From contig MDYQ01000135.1 of the NCBI GenBank assembly GCA_003024175.1, positions 1 to 64,000 on the forward strand: a DNA stretch of 64,000 bases, written 5' to 3'. Of this stretch, positions 1-11,236 are shown in pieces. This stretch comes from Planoprotostelium fungivorum (taxonomy: Eukaryota > Evosea > Variosea > Cavosteliida > Cavosteliaceae). The notes beneath the pieces are model-generated. The model was not told the DNA's origin. It searched no databases and saw only the letters and a list, made by a program, of their open reading frames with translations. Each line of letters starts with the position of its first letter. Position 1 is the first letter of the stretch. The position numbers were made by a program, and so were the translations under genes.

Positions 1-680
1 TCAAAAAGAACAGTGTAGCGCGAAAATTTTATGGCACATTCGGGAGTCCTTCTTGGCCACCAACCGGAAAAATCGAAACAGTTGTTTGCGAGGTGCAGGA
101 AAGATCAAGTTCCCATTTATCGGATGAAGCTCAGAACGGTGGGGATTCGAAGTAAACCGACCCCGCTTGGAGGCGGAGGAGCTCTATCTAGAGTCATCTC
201 AAACGATCTCCACACCGGAATCATGATTATGTCAGAATGAGGCAAAGACACGGAACGAACAAAGAGAAGAGCTGAACGCACAGAGAGCCCTACATTCCAT
301 ACGAGCAAGGATCGTTTAGAGGATGAATATTACATATGCCAATGAACAATTACGGAGGTGAGACCAACCACTAATCTTCCAATCAGAAAGTGAGTACATC
401 GGAACGCAACAACCAGTTGTTGCAGTAATGCACACTGAAATGATTTACAATTGGCATGAAACATAATGTGGATCACTTGAGCCAGATCTAAGTAATGATT
501 ACACAACAATAGTCATTGTGCTCTGGTAGGGTACAATAATAAAAAAATAATACATTACAAAAAACCCCTTCTATAGACAATGTGAAATGTGTACATAAAA
601 CAAGGATGAAATGGAACAATTGTCTATATGTACACTGCAATGATAAACAAACAAAATCAGCTACAGGGGGGGGGGCTAGA
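1..680. other. No supported gene; left edge
   Basis: Only short overlapping frames occur here and none shows a recognisable domain or a convincing exon chain. The right end, about 665-677, has a run of G just before the 5S repeat array. It may hold the distal exon of a gene lying off the left side, but nothing in the window supports that. Confidence 0.5.
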
Positions 681-917
681 CCTGTCTTGATCTCTGTTTG
701 GCTGGTGTAAAAGGCATTCCCATGACCAGTTTTTCATTTATGGTTCCACACCTTTGAGGTAGGTCTGCCATCTGTCATGTGATAGAGGTCTAGCCTCATT
801 GTCACCCATGACCCTGACTTCCTATGTATTTCTCAAAATCATAGACTTTCTTTTCATAGATTTTCTTTTGCCCCAAGTGGTATGGGGTCACGGTAGGGGT
901 ATGTGGATGTAAAAAAA

Positions 918-1032
918 GTAGGACACGAGGGCTTTCCAAGTGGTCTCCCACCTTAGTACTGGCCTCGCCCATATCAGCTTACTTTCCGAGTTCGGCATGG
1001 GATCGGAGGTTATCTGATAGGTATGATCCTAC
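918..1032 (-). rRNA. 5S ribosomal RNA, copy 1
   Basis: Read on the minus strand this is a 115-nt 5S rRNA. The 5' end GTAGGA pairs with the 3' end TCCTAC. The core contains the universal CCGATCCCATGCCGAACTCG segment, which is loop B/C and the internal promoter (TFIIIA-bound C box). The 3' part holds the conserved TGGGCGAGGCC and TGGGAGACC helices. A run of seven T follows immediately on the sense strand at 917-911, the normal RNA polymerase III terminator. The RNA would join the large ribosomal subunit. One base near 935 differs from copy 2 (GGAAAGCC against GGGAAGCC). Confidence 0.93.
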
Positions 1033-1268
1033 CTGTCTTGATCTCTGTTTGGCTGGTGTAAAAGGCATCCCCATGACCAGTTTTTCATTTATGGTTCCAC
1101 ACCTTTGAGGTAGGTCTGCCATCCGTCATGTGATAGAGGTCTAGCCTCATTGTCACCCATGACCCTGACTTCCTATGTATTTCTCAAAATCATAGACTTT
1201 CTTTTCATAGATTTTCTTTTGCCCCAAGTGGTATGGGGTCACGGTAGGGGTATGTGGATGTAAAAAAA

Positions 1269-1383
1269 GTAGGACACGAGGGCTTCCCAAGTGGTCTCCC
1301 ACCTTAGTACTGGCCTCGCCCATATCAGCTTACTTTCCGAGTTCGGCATGGGATCGGAGGTTATCTGATAGGTATGATCCTAC
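1269..1383 (-). rRNA. 5S ribosomal RNA, copy 2
   Basis: This is a second 115-nt 5S rRNA gene in the next tandem unit, same strand and same T7 terminator (1268-1262). Terminal stem, internal control region and 3' helices are all present. It differs from copy 1 by one base in the 3' helix, where this copy has the GGGAAGCC seen in most eukaryotic 5S rRNAs, so this may be the better representative. Confidence 0.93.
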
Positions 1384-1603
1384 CTGTCTTGTTCTCTGTT
1401 TGGCTGGTGTAAAAGGCATTCCCATGACCAGTTTTTCATTTATGGTTCCACACCTTTGAGGTAGGACATGTGATAGAGGTCTAGCCTCATTGTCACCCAT
1501 GACCCTGACTTCCTATGTATTTCTCAAAATGATAGACTTTCTTTTCATAGATTTTCTTTTGCCCCAAGTGGTATGGGGTCACGGTAGGGGTATGTGAAAA
1601 TTC

Positions 1604-1671
1604 GAAAGTAATCTGATATGGACGAGGCCAGTAATAAGGTGGGAGAATACTTGGGAAGCCCTAGGACATTT
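1604..1671 (+). pseudogene. Inverted 3' fragment of a 5S rRNA gene
   Basis: About 67 bp match the 3' half of the 5S gene (GAAAGTAA, CTGATATGG, CGAGGCCAGTA, AAGGTGGGAGA, TTGGGAAGCCCT), but on the opposite strand to the two intact copies and with roughly ten substitutions or small gaps. The 5' half, including the box C region, is absent. It lies exactly where the third unit should carry its 5S gene, so it marks an inversion or broken junction at the edge of the array. It cannot encode a functional 5S RNA. Confidence 0.8.
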
Positions 1672-2601
1672 TATACACAATGTCTTGTGCTAGTTTTAGT
1701 GTTTACTGCCATAATCAGTACAAATAGCATTCGAAGTATATGAGGTGAAACACATTAACAGACTATTTCAAACTGGTCAGCAATAACAACAGAATTGTTG
1801 GAAGCCAATATTTAGAATATCAAGAATTTTTTTTGGAATCACCAGATGTCTCTTTCTTAAACTTTTCCACAAGTAGCATTCCACACCAAAGAATTTCAGA
1901 TCAATGTTAGACCAGTTGCAGGTGGTTTCTCCAATGATATCAACGCTTCCAAGCGCGCGTTATCTCTCATTACTGAGGAGGCTATTGTTATGTTTGGTTC
2001 ATGTCATGAAACTCAGAGTGACCAGTATCATCTTGGGAATGTATTGGTTAAGATACCATGACCCACATTCGTCATTCTAATAACAGTTACCCAAAATTTG
2101 ACCCAGACTGGTGTGAGGGCCACATGATGACAGAGTGCCTTATAACTCTAACTTCAGTGTTGAAGTTGTGAATGCCAAGTATTCTTGTGAAATGTCACAG
2201 GTGACTGCCATTCACACCTATTTGTTATGTTGCAAGGACAGATGTTGATACAACAGACAGGAGGAGCGTAGATCCCGCAATCCCTGTCTATCCGGACCAG
2301 TCTCTTGCATCTCTGACACTGTGTACCCTAGAGTAACAGGTGAGTTACCCAGTAATCCATCACATAAACCACAGATTGAAGAGAGTTTGTCTACAATTGC
2401 AGCACTGACAAAGAATTGCAGATTGTAGATCACACCAGTCTGGGCACGCCACCCTCAGTGCAATGAGAAGCGGTCTGGAAGAAGGATATGCTGGTGTAAC
2501 CAACCCTGGACACTTCAGGAACTGCTGGCTTTAAAATAAAATGTAATAGAAAACCGTTTTATTGTCTAATGGATGCTTCATGAGAAGTTGAGACAAATTT
2601 A
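1672..2601. other. Gene-poor stretch, possible decayed coding sequence
   Basis: No open frame longer than about 70 codons and no recognisable domain. Some short stretches around 1890-2060 and 2310-2420 read like protein for 30-40 codons before stopping, which would fit an old decayed gene or element. I cannot name a family. Confidence 0.35.
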
Positions 2602-2666
2602 GCCTTGGAATAACTGTCAGGAATGCTTGCAATGGATTTCAAAATGTAGTTTTTTTTTGATAAATC
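2602..2666 (-). repeat. Partial inverted copy of the 303-bp repeat
   Basis: This segment is the reverse complement, with about 10% changes, of the last 60-65 bp of the tandem repeat at 3738-4342 (shared landmarks GCCTTGGAATAAC, GTCAGGAATGCT, GCAATGGA, AAATGTAGTTTTT). Together with those copies it makes an inverted pair about 1.1-1.4 kb apart, as expected of a transposon end or a MITE family. Confidence 0.7.
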
Positions 2667-3737
2667 TGCAAAGCTCACAATTTTTCAAAATGTATATTCA
2701 ATGACGCAAGATCAATGATAATCTAACCAAAAATCCTTTATTTCACGGAGCAGAGCTCTCCAGACTGCAACTCAGCCTCTGGCTCAAGTGAACTGCCCTT
2801 GTCTTCTTGAAAATATGCAATCATCTGGGCATCCAGGACAAACATGCTTGTCCCCATCTCCTTGTGTTCAACACAATCCTGCATGCCATCAGATTGTCAT
2901 GGTAATCACCTCTTGGTTTGTTCTGACTGGGCACTGGTCCCCTCAAGCCCACATATAACTGTGTTGCTGTATCATCCTAGGATGTGACCATATGTGTGAT
3001 TTAATATTTGTGTTCAATCCTCTCACCTTTGCAACGTTGTTGGCCATTGTTCAGCCAGGCAGACTCTTTCTCCTTGGAGGAAACCAAAATGCACCATCCC
3101 AATCTTGGATCCCTGGGCATAGTGCATTGAATCTGTCGTCTCTTTGTTGGACAAGACAGATTGTGACAAAGGGAAGACCCCTGTGCCACGCATCAAGACG
3201 CTGAATTGGACCTCAAGTGTTTGATCTACACCTATTAATAGAAGAGAATAAAGTTATTGTTATCCAATCAACATCAACAACGATACAAACAAACATTACA
3301 TCCCAAACAGCGGTGAGCTCCATTAATTCATCAATACCTGCATTGTGTTCCTCTTTGAGTCAATAGCTAACAATATGTAGGAATCTTCAAAGTGGAAAGC
3401 CCTCTCGGTTACAGGACCCCCGCATTGTGTATTGTCTCACATGATTTAGGTTTGTTGATTAGTTGCCCTCTTTGTTGGTAATGTCATAATCTGATGAATC
3501 GCTTTTGAAATGCACAGGTTGTTGTAATATTCAGCAAGAGCACCTGAATCAACTGAAAGGTGAGAACAGAGTCTCATGTTACAGTCATTCACATGCAACA
3601 GACAGCTCACTGTTTTTATCTCAGATTGACAGTGACGTCAATGGTGTTATATTGACTGTATAGACAAGTGAGTCATGTGAGCAGGATTGATGTAATGATG
3701 TTGCTGATTCGACTCTGATTATTACCGATTAGATCAT
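2667..3737. other. No supported gene; lies between inverted repeats
   Basis: Short frames only, no domain, no splice-consistent exon chain. Its position between the inverted partial copy at 2602 and the tandem copies from 3738 suggests it could be the interior of a degenerate DNA element, but no transposase remnant is visible. Confidence 0.4.
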
Positions 3738-4342
3738 CCTCTACCGTTGGCTGGCAACCGTTGGGACGGCAGCATCCAATGCCTACTGAATAAATGATAA
3801 GACTGCCTAGTTATTCATCTGCATGCACGTGTCTCCCTTCAAACTGCATACACATTTCGAAACCTGATCAAGTAATTTTTGACACACAATTCGAAATGTT
3901 AGCTGGATCATCAGCCACTTCAAATTGCTAGAGAAACGGAATTGACATGGATTTCGAAATGTTTATCTGATAATGCTAATAAATCGAAAAACTACATTTC
4001 GAAGTCCATTGCGAGCATTCCTGACGGTTATTCCAAGGCCCCTCTACTGTTGGATGACAACTGTTGGAACGGCAGCATTCAATGCCTACTGAATAAATAA
4101 TAAGACTACTCTGTTATTCATCTGTATGCACGTGTCTCCTTTCAAACTGTGTATACATTTCGAAACCTGATCGTGTAATTTTTGACAACAATTCGAAATG
4201 TTAGCTACATTATCGGCTATTTTGAATTGCAAGAACGGCTAAATAGACATGATTTCGAAATGTTTATCAACAGTTGGCGATAAATCAAAAAATCAACATT
4301 TCAAAATCCACCGCGAGCATTCCTGACGGTTATTCCGAACCC
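3738..4342 (+). repeat. Two tandem copies of a 303-bp TTCGAA-rich repeat
   Basis: Copy 1 runs about 3738-4040 and copy 2 about 4041-4342, roughly 85-90% identical. Each begins CCTCTAC(C/T)GTTGG and ends near GACGGTTATTCC. Inside each copy the motif ATTTCGAA or its complement recurs four to five times, so several short hairpins can form. No coding capacity. The divergence between copies suggests an old duplication. Confidence 0.85.
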
Positions 4343-4732
4343 TTAATTCGAGGAAGGCAAAGAATTTGGCGCGATATCTCGAATTCTGATGTATATTCGC
4401 AGAATTTATAGCATAACGAGCATATTCGCGGAATTTGTAGGCAGTCGAAGTTCGCCAAAAATTATTAGCATCTGTATTGCCGCGGATAATATGCACGATC
4501 GGGTTTGTTTCCAAAAATGCATGAGATGAGGCACAGCGTGATCTTATCGTCTGGTCCGTCACCACAACAGGGTGATTAACCTCTACATTGTGTCACACGA
4601 TGATGACACGATGTAGATCTCAACCAAGAAAAATGGGACGGCTTTCTCCGAAGTTCATTCAGATAACCGAAACAACCAAAACAACATGCCACAGACGCTC
4701 CACCACCTCAGTATTGTACATAGATCCGATTG
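4343..4732. other. Upstream region of the RBR gene
   Basis: AT-leaning and rich in ATTCG-type words (ATATTCGCAGAATT, ATATTCGCGGAATT), possibly a further diverged piece of the neighbouring repeat family. The 3' part must hold the promoter and 5' leader of the gene starting at 4733. I cannot assign a TATA box. Confidence 0.4.
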
Positions 4733-6119
4733 ATGTCTATATCATTGGCCGATTACCACGAAAACGCAGCCAGTCAGAGAGATGGGTTTTACATGACTGG
4801 AATGAGCGCCAGTAAGATCTCATCTTACCTCCTCGCTGATGATCTACACTGGCGTGACGAATCATACGATGGTGAACATCGATATCGTCCAAACATGCAT
4901 CTGAATTCTCCAAAGATGCGGGCGAGTGGGAGGAAGAGCTTCGTGATTATTTTATTGAAGAGGGTAGAACACCAATCGTCTTCGATTTGTTTGAATCATC
5001 TCAACCCCTCTCCCTTCACAACAGTACGACATCACTCGCTGGTGGAAGTACCATCCCGTCCATCAGTAACACGGAGAATCTGAAACGGTGAGTAAAATGC
5101 AGATCGAGAGATGAAATAACGATGGAACAGATCGATGGACGCCCTCTGTCGTAGTTTTGGACAGTACGAAGAGGATGAAGACGATGTCATCATCATCGCA
5201 AAATATGCTCAATCGCGTTGCTTCATCTGTTTGGAGGACTTGGTGGATTGCCAAGATCTCATCACGATCAAGGTCGTCACGATCACATCTTCCGAATCTC
5301 TATCGACTGATCCCCTCGCAGGGCTGTTCTCATGTGTTCTGTCAGGAGTGTCTGTCCTCTTACATCGCATTCAAATCGAGAGATGTGGCCTGCATCTACC
5401 ACCGCGTCACGCTCCTCAACCGCGAGGCAGAGAAGGTGAGAACTCGATCTCCCTCCACTCCTCACGCGTTACAATCAGACCATTCGAATCGAGAACGTCA
5501 ACGCCTACGGAATCCCATGCGCTGCCATGGGCTGCACTCACGTCATGCTGATCAACGAACTGGTGCCCGTGGCAGACATGGACACCATACAGAGATTCAT
5601 CGACATGTCTAAGATCCACCGCGCGAACGAGGCCGTCATCGCAGAGAACCGAGCCAACGCAGCGCCGGAGCCGGCACAAGACCGACGTGAGTCAACCTGC
5701 GCGATCGCATCTTCGATGAGATGCGCCATCGCATCTTCCAATGAGAGACTCAAATCTGTCCAGACTGCCTCGACTGTCGTTCGACCGACCTGCGTGTCCT
5801 CCGATCCGGCCGCCTGGCCTGCCTGGCCTGCCGCGCGGTGATGTGCTCCGACTGCCTCCAGCGTCATCCAAAGTGGAGGGCTTGCACCGTTCCCGCTTCA
5901 ATAGGAGAAGAAGAGATCCATTTGGTTCGATGTCCTTCTTGCAGGATGCCCGTGCAAAAGAACGGAGGGTGTGATCACATGCACTGCCGCTGCGGCGCAC
6001 ACTTTTGCTGGCTCTGCGGTAGGGAGCAGGACCCCGGCAGCGTCTACCGCCACGTCAACACTTGTAATGGGAAGAACATGAGAAAGACTTCACGGGTGGA
6101 CATGAGAAAGATGAAATGA
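4733..6119 (+). CDS. RBR (RING-IBR-RING) E3 ubiquitin ligase
   Basis: Six exons (4733-4871, 4916-5087, 5131-5272, 5322-5435, 5479-5686, 5746-6119) give about 382 residues. RING1 begins with CFICLEDL near residue 137 and continues with GCSHVFCQEC after the third intron. The IBR follows (CPDCLDC, CLACRAVMCSDC). RING2 near the C-terminus reads CPSCRMP, KNGGCDHMHC, FCWLCGRE; the Cys of GGCDHM is the catalytic Cys that accepts ubiquitin from E2 in this family (as in parkin and HHARI). The N-terminal 130 residues are acidic and unassigned. No ubiquitin-like, UBA or Ariadne domain is seen, so its subfamily is open. All exon phases match, which supports the model. The start ATG is the first in frame. 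Confidence 0.9.
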
Positions 6120-6223
6120 AGGCCTCGACAGTCTCTATTTATGTCTCTTTCGCGATTCACTCGTTCGACACCGGCGGGTGGTGCCGCACTTTGACTTTGG
6201 TATTTCTTCTCTCGGTATAATTC

Positions 6224-8296
6224 TCAGTAGGACGATTCTTTCAAGTTCCTCGTGGACGGATTGCGGCTGTCGTGACCTCCTCGGTTCCTGGGAACGCCCA
6301 CGTCAAATCTTCCCACCTATTCTCCATCAGCCTCTTCGTGATGTACATGTGAGATATCGTATGTCACGTGATCTTTGTAGATGGAGCCTCACCTTCATCG
6401 TGACACACGTGGCGTGATCCATTTTTCCGGGATATTTGATGTAATCGTTCGGCAGCTTCTCTCTTGGATTCTGCTCCATCCACTCTCTTCCGTTACCTGG
6501 ACAATGTCACAAAAAGTCGACGAAATTTCGTCTCACCTGTCATACTCAGGCAGAACTGGATGATGCGTGTCGTAATAGAATTCGGTGACATCAGCTCTTC
6601 CTCTTGCTGTACAAGATCAGACTCGTTGTAGTTCGGATCGTGGCGAGTTGTAGATCGACCTACCTGTGTGGGAATGGAAAAGACTTTCGTTCGCAATTTG
6701 TGCTCCTGCTGGCCTCCGCAGATGAGATCTTCCGACAAGAGCTTCAGCATGTATTGTGTCTTCAGGTTTTGGACCTCGTCGAGCGATTCGATGTCGTTCC
6801 AATCCTAGATCTGTCAGAAATTGTCCCACCGATTCTTCACGAGATTCCCGGGAATTCACCTGAACCGAGGAAAATTTCGGACCGAGGTCGGCGGGAACTT
6901 TTCCCAGAGTCTGTGGGTCCAAATTGTCGTGCACCCCGTCGGACAATATGAGTATGATGTCTCCAGGCGAGCACAGCTGAAAGTTGAGCGACACGTTGCG
7001 TAGATCGGGCGCTCCCTCCTCCACCTGCGGTCCCAGCCTTCCACCACAGTCCTTCGCATCGAAGACGTTCTGTCCACCTTTCAATTCCCGTTCCCGGCCT
7101 CTTTTTTTCACCTGGCGATTACCCTCGGTCAAGTCCGTGACGGCCTTCGATTCCTTGTTGAAGTGGTACGATTTGCAGTCTCCGATGGTGACAAAGGCCC
7201 ACACCCACGTCTTCATCTTGTCCTTGTCTTTCTTCTCCTTTTTTTCAGACTTTTGCGCTTCCTGATCGACGCATCAGATGATGGTGAGATGCACGATGGT
7301 GATCACCTTCTTCTTTCCTTCCTTCTTCTCCTTCTTTTCCTTCTTGACGGGTATGAGAACTCCTCCCAGTAGTGTCGTTGTGCCGGCCTCCCACTGATCT
7401 TTGCCCTCCGTGATTTTGAATTGGCAGGCAGAGAGAGCTTGCAATAAATAATGACCGACGTCTCTCAGGTCGTTCATCTCGTGGAGATGACTCCTGATGC
7501 GAATGAGATGATGTGAGATGGAGATGGATCACCTGAGGTAGTCCACAAAGGCACTCTTTGCCGTATTCGATGCTTCCATCGGTCCTTTGCCCCAGCTGCA
7601 GCCGTCGGCGACGACCGTGATGACCATGTTGTCCTCTAAGAGCTGGATGCAGTAGGAGTCACATATTGGATCACCCTCCCGAATGGTTCGTGTGGGAAGG
7701 TGGGGATAAGTCGAGATGGCTCGTCCGTATACCTGGTTGAAGTCAGAATGATATGGGCGATGGGAATGCAATGTTGAGGGTGAATCGGAGAAGAAGGTCG
7801 AATCGTATGGATGAACGTGGCTCACCCAAGGTGTGTAGGCATCATCGACAAAATGGGGATCATACGGTCCCATTATGGTGTCTATGATCTGCGGTTTCTT
7901 CTTCGGTTTCTTGACGAATTTCAGTGGAGGAAAATGGTAATAGAGGAGGCTCTTTGTGTCTAAGTCTAAGGCTTGAAAAATGTCCGTGAACTCATCCTGC
8001 TTATACTTTCTCGATTTGACCTTCTCTAACTTCTTGATGTCGATCATTCTCTGCATCTGACTGATGATAAATGGGACATTGGTGGGCAGTGCGAGGGGCG
8101 ATTCAGGCATCATGTGGTGATCCAAGCCGTTGCTCGATTTGGGGGGAGTTGAAGTGGAAGCTTTTGGTACTCTCGTCTGTGGAGAAGAGAATTCGGTCGC
8201 AGCCGAAGTTGATTTGGTGAGACGGGTTGGAGGCGAGGTGAGTGTGGATCCAAAGAGGTCGCTTGAGCCATCAGATTGTTCCGAGAAGTTGGACAT
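6224..8296 (-). CDS. PP2C-like (PPM-fold) protein, probably catalytically degenerate
   Basis: Eight exons (8296-7826, 7732-7533, 7493-7307, 7261-6860, 6804-6664, 6606-6537, 6496-6393, 6316-6224) give 555 residues with consistent phases. The N-terminal 90 residues are Ser/Thr/Pro-rich and low complexity. The PPM fold starts around residue 200: VVADGCSWGKGP takes the place of the classical DGHGG metal motif, LILSDGVHDNLDP matches the family's SDGxxD motif, and DHATCVTMKVG matches the DN-type C-terminal motif. The first of the paired metal ligands is changed, as in the PP2C-like CG9801/PP2D1 branch, so it may bind but not dephosphorylate. A lysine-rich insert (KKEKKEKKEGKKK, then KSEKKEKKDKDK) lies mid-domain. 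The 93-nt first intron has no in-frame stop, so retention would add 31 residues. Confidence 0.8.
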
Positions 8297-9279
8297 TATG
8301 TATAATGTCTATATGAGATTCGTCTGTGAGAAATCGTCATTCGAGATAGAGATAAGGAGAGAGCAATATTCCGAATACAAAGATGGCTCACATTGTGTGC
8401 AACGTTGTTTGTCTTTGGAATCCTAAAACAGTTCCCCTCCCGATAACACCAGATTAAGGATGTCTGTATATACACGGCGAAATGAGAGGGTTCAAGCCGA
8501 AAGATAAAATGCTACCAGAGACAAATGTGTGAGAGGAGGGCAGTCAAGCCGTCAGTTCTGCTCGGCTCTTCCTCTTTCTCTTCACGATCGCCGTGGAGGG
8601 TCTAGATGGGAGGGACGTCTTCCAGTTGAGGGAGGGAAAACTGAGTGTCGGTTATGCAACAACCGATTTCCCGAGTTTTCTACGTGTTGTCACTAACGAA
8701 TAGAAGAGCAGCAGCCCGCGGACCACTTCGGAACTCCTTCTATCCTCTTCTCTTGATCCTCTCACATTTTCAGGGGATATAGTGTTAAGACGGACCGCTG
8801 CATCTTTTCGACAGGTGCTTGAGAGGTTCCAGATTAAATAATCGAGAGATGACAAAGTAGAGAGATTCCAGCCGTTCCCCTCTCTTCCCTTTCATACCGC
8901 AAGTGAATAACTGTCTCCGGTGGGCAACAATACAAGGATAGACCCCGCATGATCTCGAATTGGGCTCAACGCCGCGAGCTGAACAACGACACAGACGTGA
9001 TCAGAGAGGAACAATTTCTCTCGCTTCGGTGTTCGTGTGAAAGATTTGAATGACCCTTCTTGAGAAAGAGTTCAATCTGGATCAATCCAAGACAAACAGT
9101 TCCAATCACACATTTTGAAGCGACCACAGCGACACAGTCGACACCTTCTCCGAGGTTGGGGCGATCATCGACTATTTTTTATGATTCACATGGCCTTCGT
9201 GTGCCTTCCAATCGCAGCCAACTTGCCATCTGAAACGCGGTACAGACTGACCTACCCAGATTGAGGAACGGGAGAGAGA
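8297..9279. other. Intergenic region, about 980 bp
   Basis: No convincing gene. It separates the start of the PP2C-like gene (transcribed leftward) from the 3' end of the thioesterase gene (also leftward). About 9160-9279 is 3' flanking sequence that recurs, inverted, at 22740-22850, so the duplication that produced the thioesterase fragment included this downstream DNA. Confidence 0.5.
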
Positions 9280-10050
9280 CTACCGTTCATTCTTCACCTC
9301 TGTAAATCCCAATGTCTTTCCTAATTTGAGGACCTGCACCTCATCAGCACCTGCATCATGTTCACGATGTCACCTTCCCCTCAATTCGAACAGAGTCACC
9401 CACGGAGATGGCTTGGAGATAGTTGACGTTGATATCGACGGACACTCCACCGCGAGAGTTATCTACGGCAAGAAGAGCCATCGTGCCTGATGATATCAGA
9501 TCGTCCACACTCTCTGATCGTCAATCACCAACGATGTCCACCTGAAAGTCGTGTCAGTCGATGGTCGATAGAGGACCATCACTCACAAGGGTAGAAATGC
9601 AACCACCGTGCAGCGTTCTGATTCAATGGTCAATCATCACGGAAAGCGCTCGAATTTACCTGTATGAATTGCCTAGCTGTAATCGTGAGTCTTCTAATTG
9701 CATTTCACATCACCTTTTCATCGACAGGTAACAGGCAAACCGCGTTGACCTGTCGTGTTCAGATTCTGTGACTGAATTATAATTCTATTCACTGGCTTGT
9801 CTTTGGACATCTCAAGAACTTGCATTTGTTCGAATGGTCCATCCCATCCATTGCTCGCTAAGAACGGACCCAGTATCGATTGAGCACCATGTTCTTTCGC
9901 CTTGTTGATGAAAGAAGTTGGCGGCTGTTGATTGGATGTGTGACGAATGAAGGGGGTCTGCGTGGACAGTAACGTTGGTGAGAGAATAGTTCGAATCGGT
10001 TGACTCAATGGAGCTCGAGATAGTCTGTGAATCAGCCTCGTGGCATGCAT
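9280..10050 (-). CDS. Mitochondrial-type acyl-CoA thioesterase (ACOT13/PaaI-like hotdog)
   Basis: Six exons (10050-9750, 9693-9660, 9617-9587, 9541-9529, 9486-9374, 9333-9280) give 181 residues; two exons are only 31 and 13 nt, and every phase fits. The first 50 residues are Arg/Ser/Thr/Leu-rich without acids, as in a mitochondrial presequence. The hotdog domain shows RTLHGGCISTLVDIVGT (the Asn/Thr-x-LHGG catalytic turn and central helix), TMALLAV, GVSVDINVNYLQ and VGDSVRIEGKV, then VLKLGKTLGFTEV, all characteristic of ACOT13/THEM2 proteins that hydrolyse medium and long-chain acyl-CoA. It ends soon after FTEVKNER, slightly shorter than usual. A damaged copy of the last exon lies at 22690. 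Confidence 0.88.
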
Positions 10051-10576
10051 GGTGTCACCGTGCCAATGTTCTACAACCTATCGCATCTACAGCGGATAAA
10101 AGTTTCATCCACTTCAGCTCTGTCCGAGAAGATTATAGAGGTCAGAGGGCACGCGTCTGTGGTCGCACTGATGCTGTCCAGACATCCACCTCAGGGTATA
10201 GGGGGGACAAGATCCACTTCTGATTGATCGTGTGAGAAAAATGCCGGAAAGCGCCCTTGTGGATGAGCTGTAAGATATCCATGGCAACGCGAATCTCTTC
10301 CTCTCACTTTCAGTGCGTCCTCTCTATCCATTGAATCGACACGGTGAGAGGCATCAGCTCACTTGTGGATGAAGACTGTCCATGCAGATCATGATGAATC
10401 TTGAGAAGTAATTGAGATCGACGAGGTGACAAAGATGTTGTTGTATGGCGTGACGCGATGATGATTCCGAAAAAATTTCGACGGAATCTCAAATGAGAGG
10501 GTCCTCTCAAAGTCCTCGCAGAACTCACACATCATCACACGCCACGCACCTACGACGCACCAACGAACGAAGAAAT
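10051..10576. other. Divergent promoter region with short unresolved frames
   Basis: Lies between the leftward thioesterase start and the rightward start at 10577. Both strands carry frames of about 60-70 codons (for example plus strand from 10045) but none has a domain or a consistent exon chain. A small gene here cannot be excluded. Confidence 0.35.
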
Positions 10577-10972
10577 ATGCCCTCCTCCATTTATACACCA
10601 GGTTTTAGCAACATCTCCCAGAGATTGAACGAACACAACGGCTACATCCAGGTTCCCCCTCAGATCTTGAGCAAGTTGTCCTCCAACTCCAGTGACAACC
10701 ACAGCAACATACCCGTTATTCAAAACCAAGAGGTCAGCCAGACGAGAGGCCTCTACCGACCCAAGACCCACAAGAGGGGCAATAGCCGCGACCTGGACAC
10801 CACCCACCATGCCCCTGGCATGCACATTAGAGCTCACGAGCACGTACAGACCAACAGCGAGGGGTATCCTCTCATCTGGTCCAGACTGACATTTGGACCG
10901 GGGGAGGATTTTTGCTCCAATTTCTTCAACCAATGGAGTGGTTCCTCTGCCACCCAACGCCTACTTTTCTAA
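10577..10972 (+). CDS. Hypothetical protein, 131 aa
   Basis: Single exon, ATG with an A at -3, ending TAG. The protein is rich in Asn, Ser, His and Thr and has no recognisable domain, signal or membrane segment. Codons end in C far more often than not, as in better-supported genes of this window, which favours this strand. The antisense frame (10957-10550) is also open because the two frames are codon-aligned, so the strand call is not secure. Confidence 0.35.
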   Translation: MPSSIYTPGFSNISQRLNEHNGYIQVPPQILSKLSSNSSDNHSNIPVIQNQEVSQTRGLYRPKTHKRGNSRDLDTTHHAPGMHIRAHEHVQTNSEGYPLIWSRLTFGPGEDFCSNFFNQWSGSSATQRLLF

Positions 10973-11236
10973 TAGAGGTCAATATATCACGGTAAACTGC
11001 CGTCGTTTCACTGGAAGTTCTATTCATTTGGATCATTGTTATTGTACTGTATTATGACGTTGGCGACTGTTTTCGTGTGTGAATAGATGAGACGAGACGT
11101 TGTTTCGCTTGGACGGTAACGCAGTCCATGATATGCAGTTCATACATGAAAATCATACCAACAACCAAACGCACGAAATTCCAAATTTTAGAAACGCATC
11201 GACATCAATCATTACGCATCACAACTAACAACAACC

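Larger units (their letters stand above)
681..1597. repeat. Tandem 351-bp 5S rDNA repeat units (two full, one partial)
   Basis: Three direct copies of the same unit begin near 681, 1032 and 1383. Units 1 and 2 are almost identical over 351 bp and each ends in one 5S rRNA gene. Unit 3 keeps the spacer but has a small internal deletion in the segment that follows the GGTAGG motif, and it loses the 5S gene at its right end. The spacer carries a conserved self-complementary stretch (CCCCAAGTGGTATGGGG) about 30 bp from the 3' end of each 5S gene. This is a short piece, or the edge, of a tandem 5S array. Confidence 0.9.

Noticed and set aside
10550-10957. Minus-strand frame of 135 codons rich in Val, Gly and Ala
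   Set aside because: It is codon-aligned antisense to the plus-strand frame at 10577-10972, and antisense of C-ending codons naturally yields Val/Gly/Ala-rich text; no domain on either strand.
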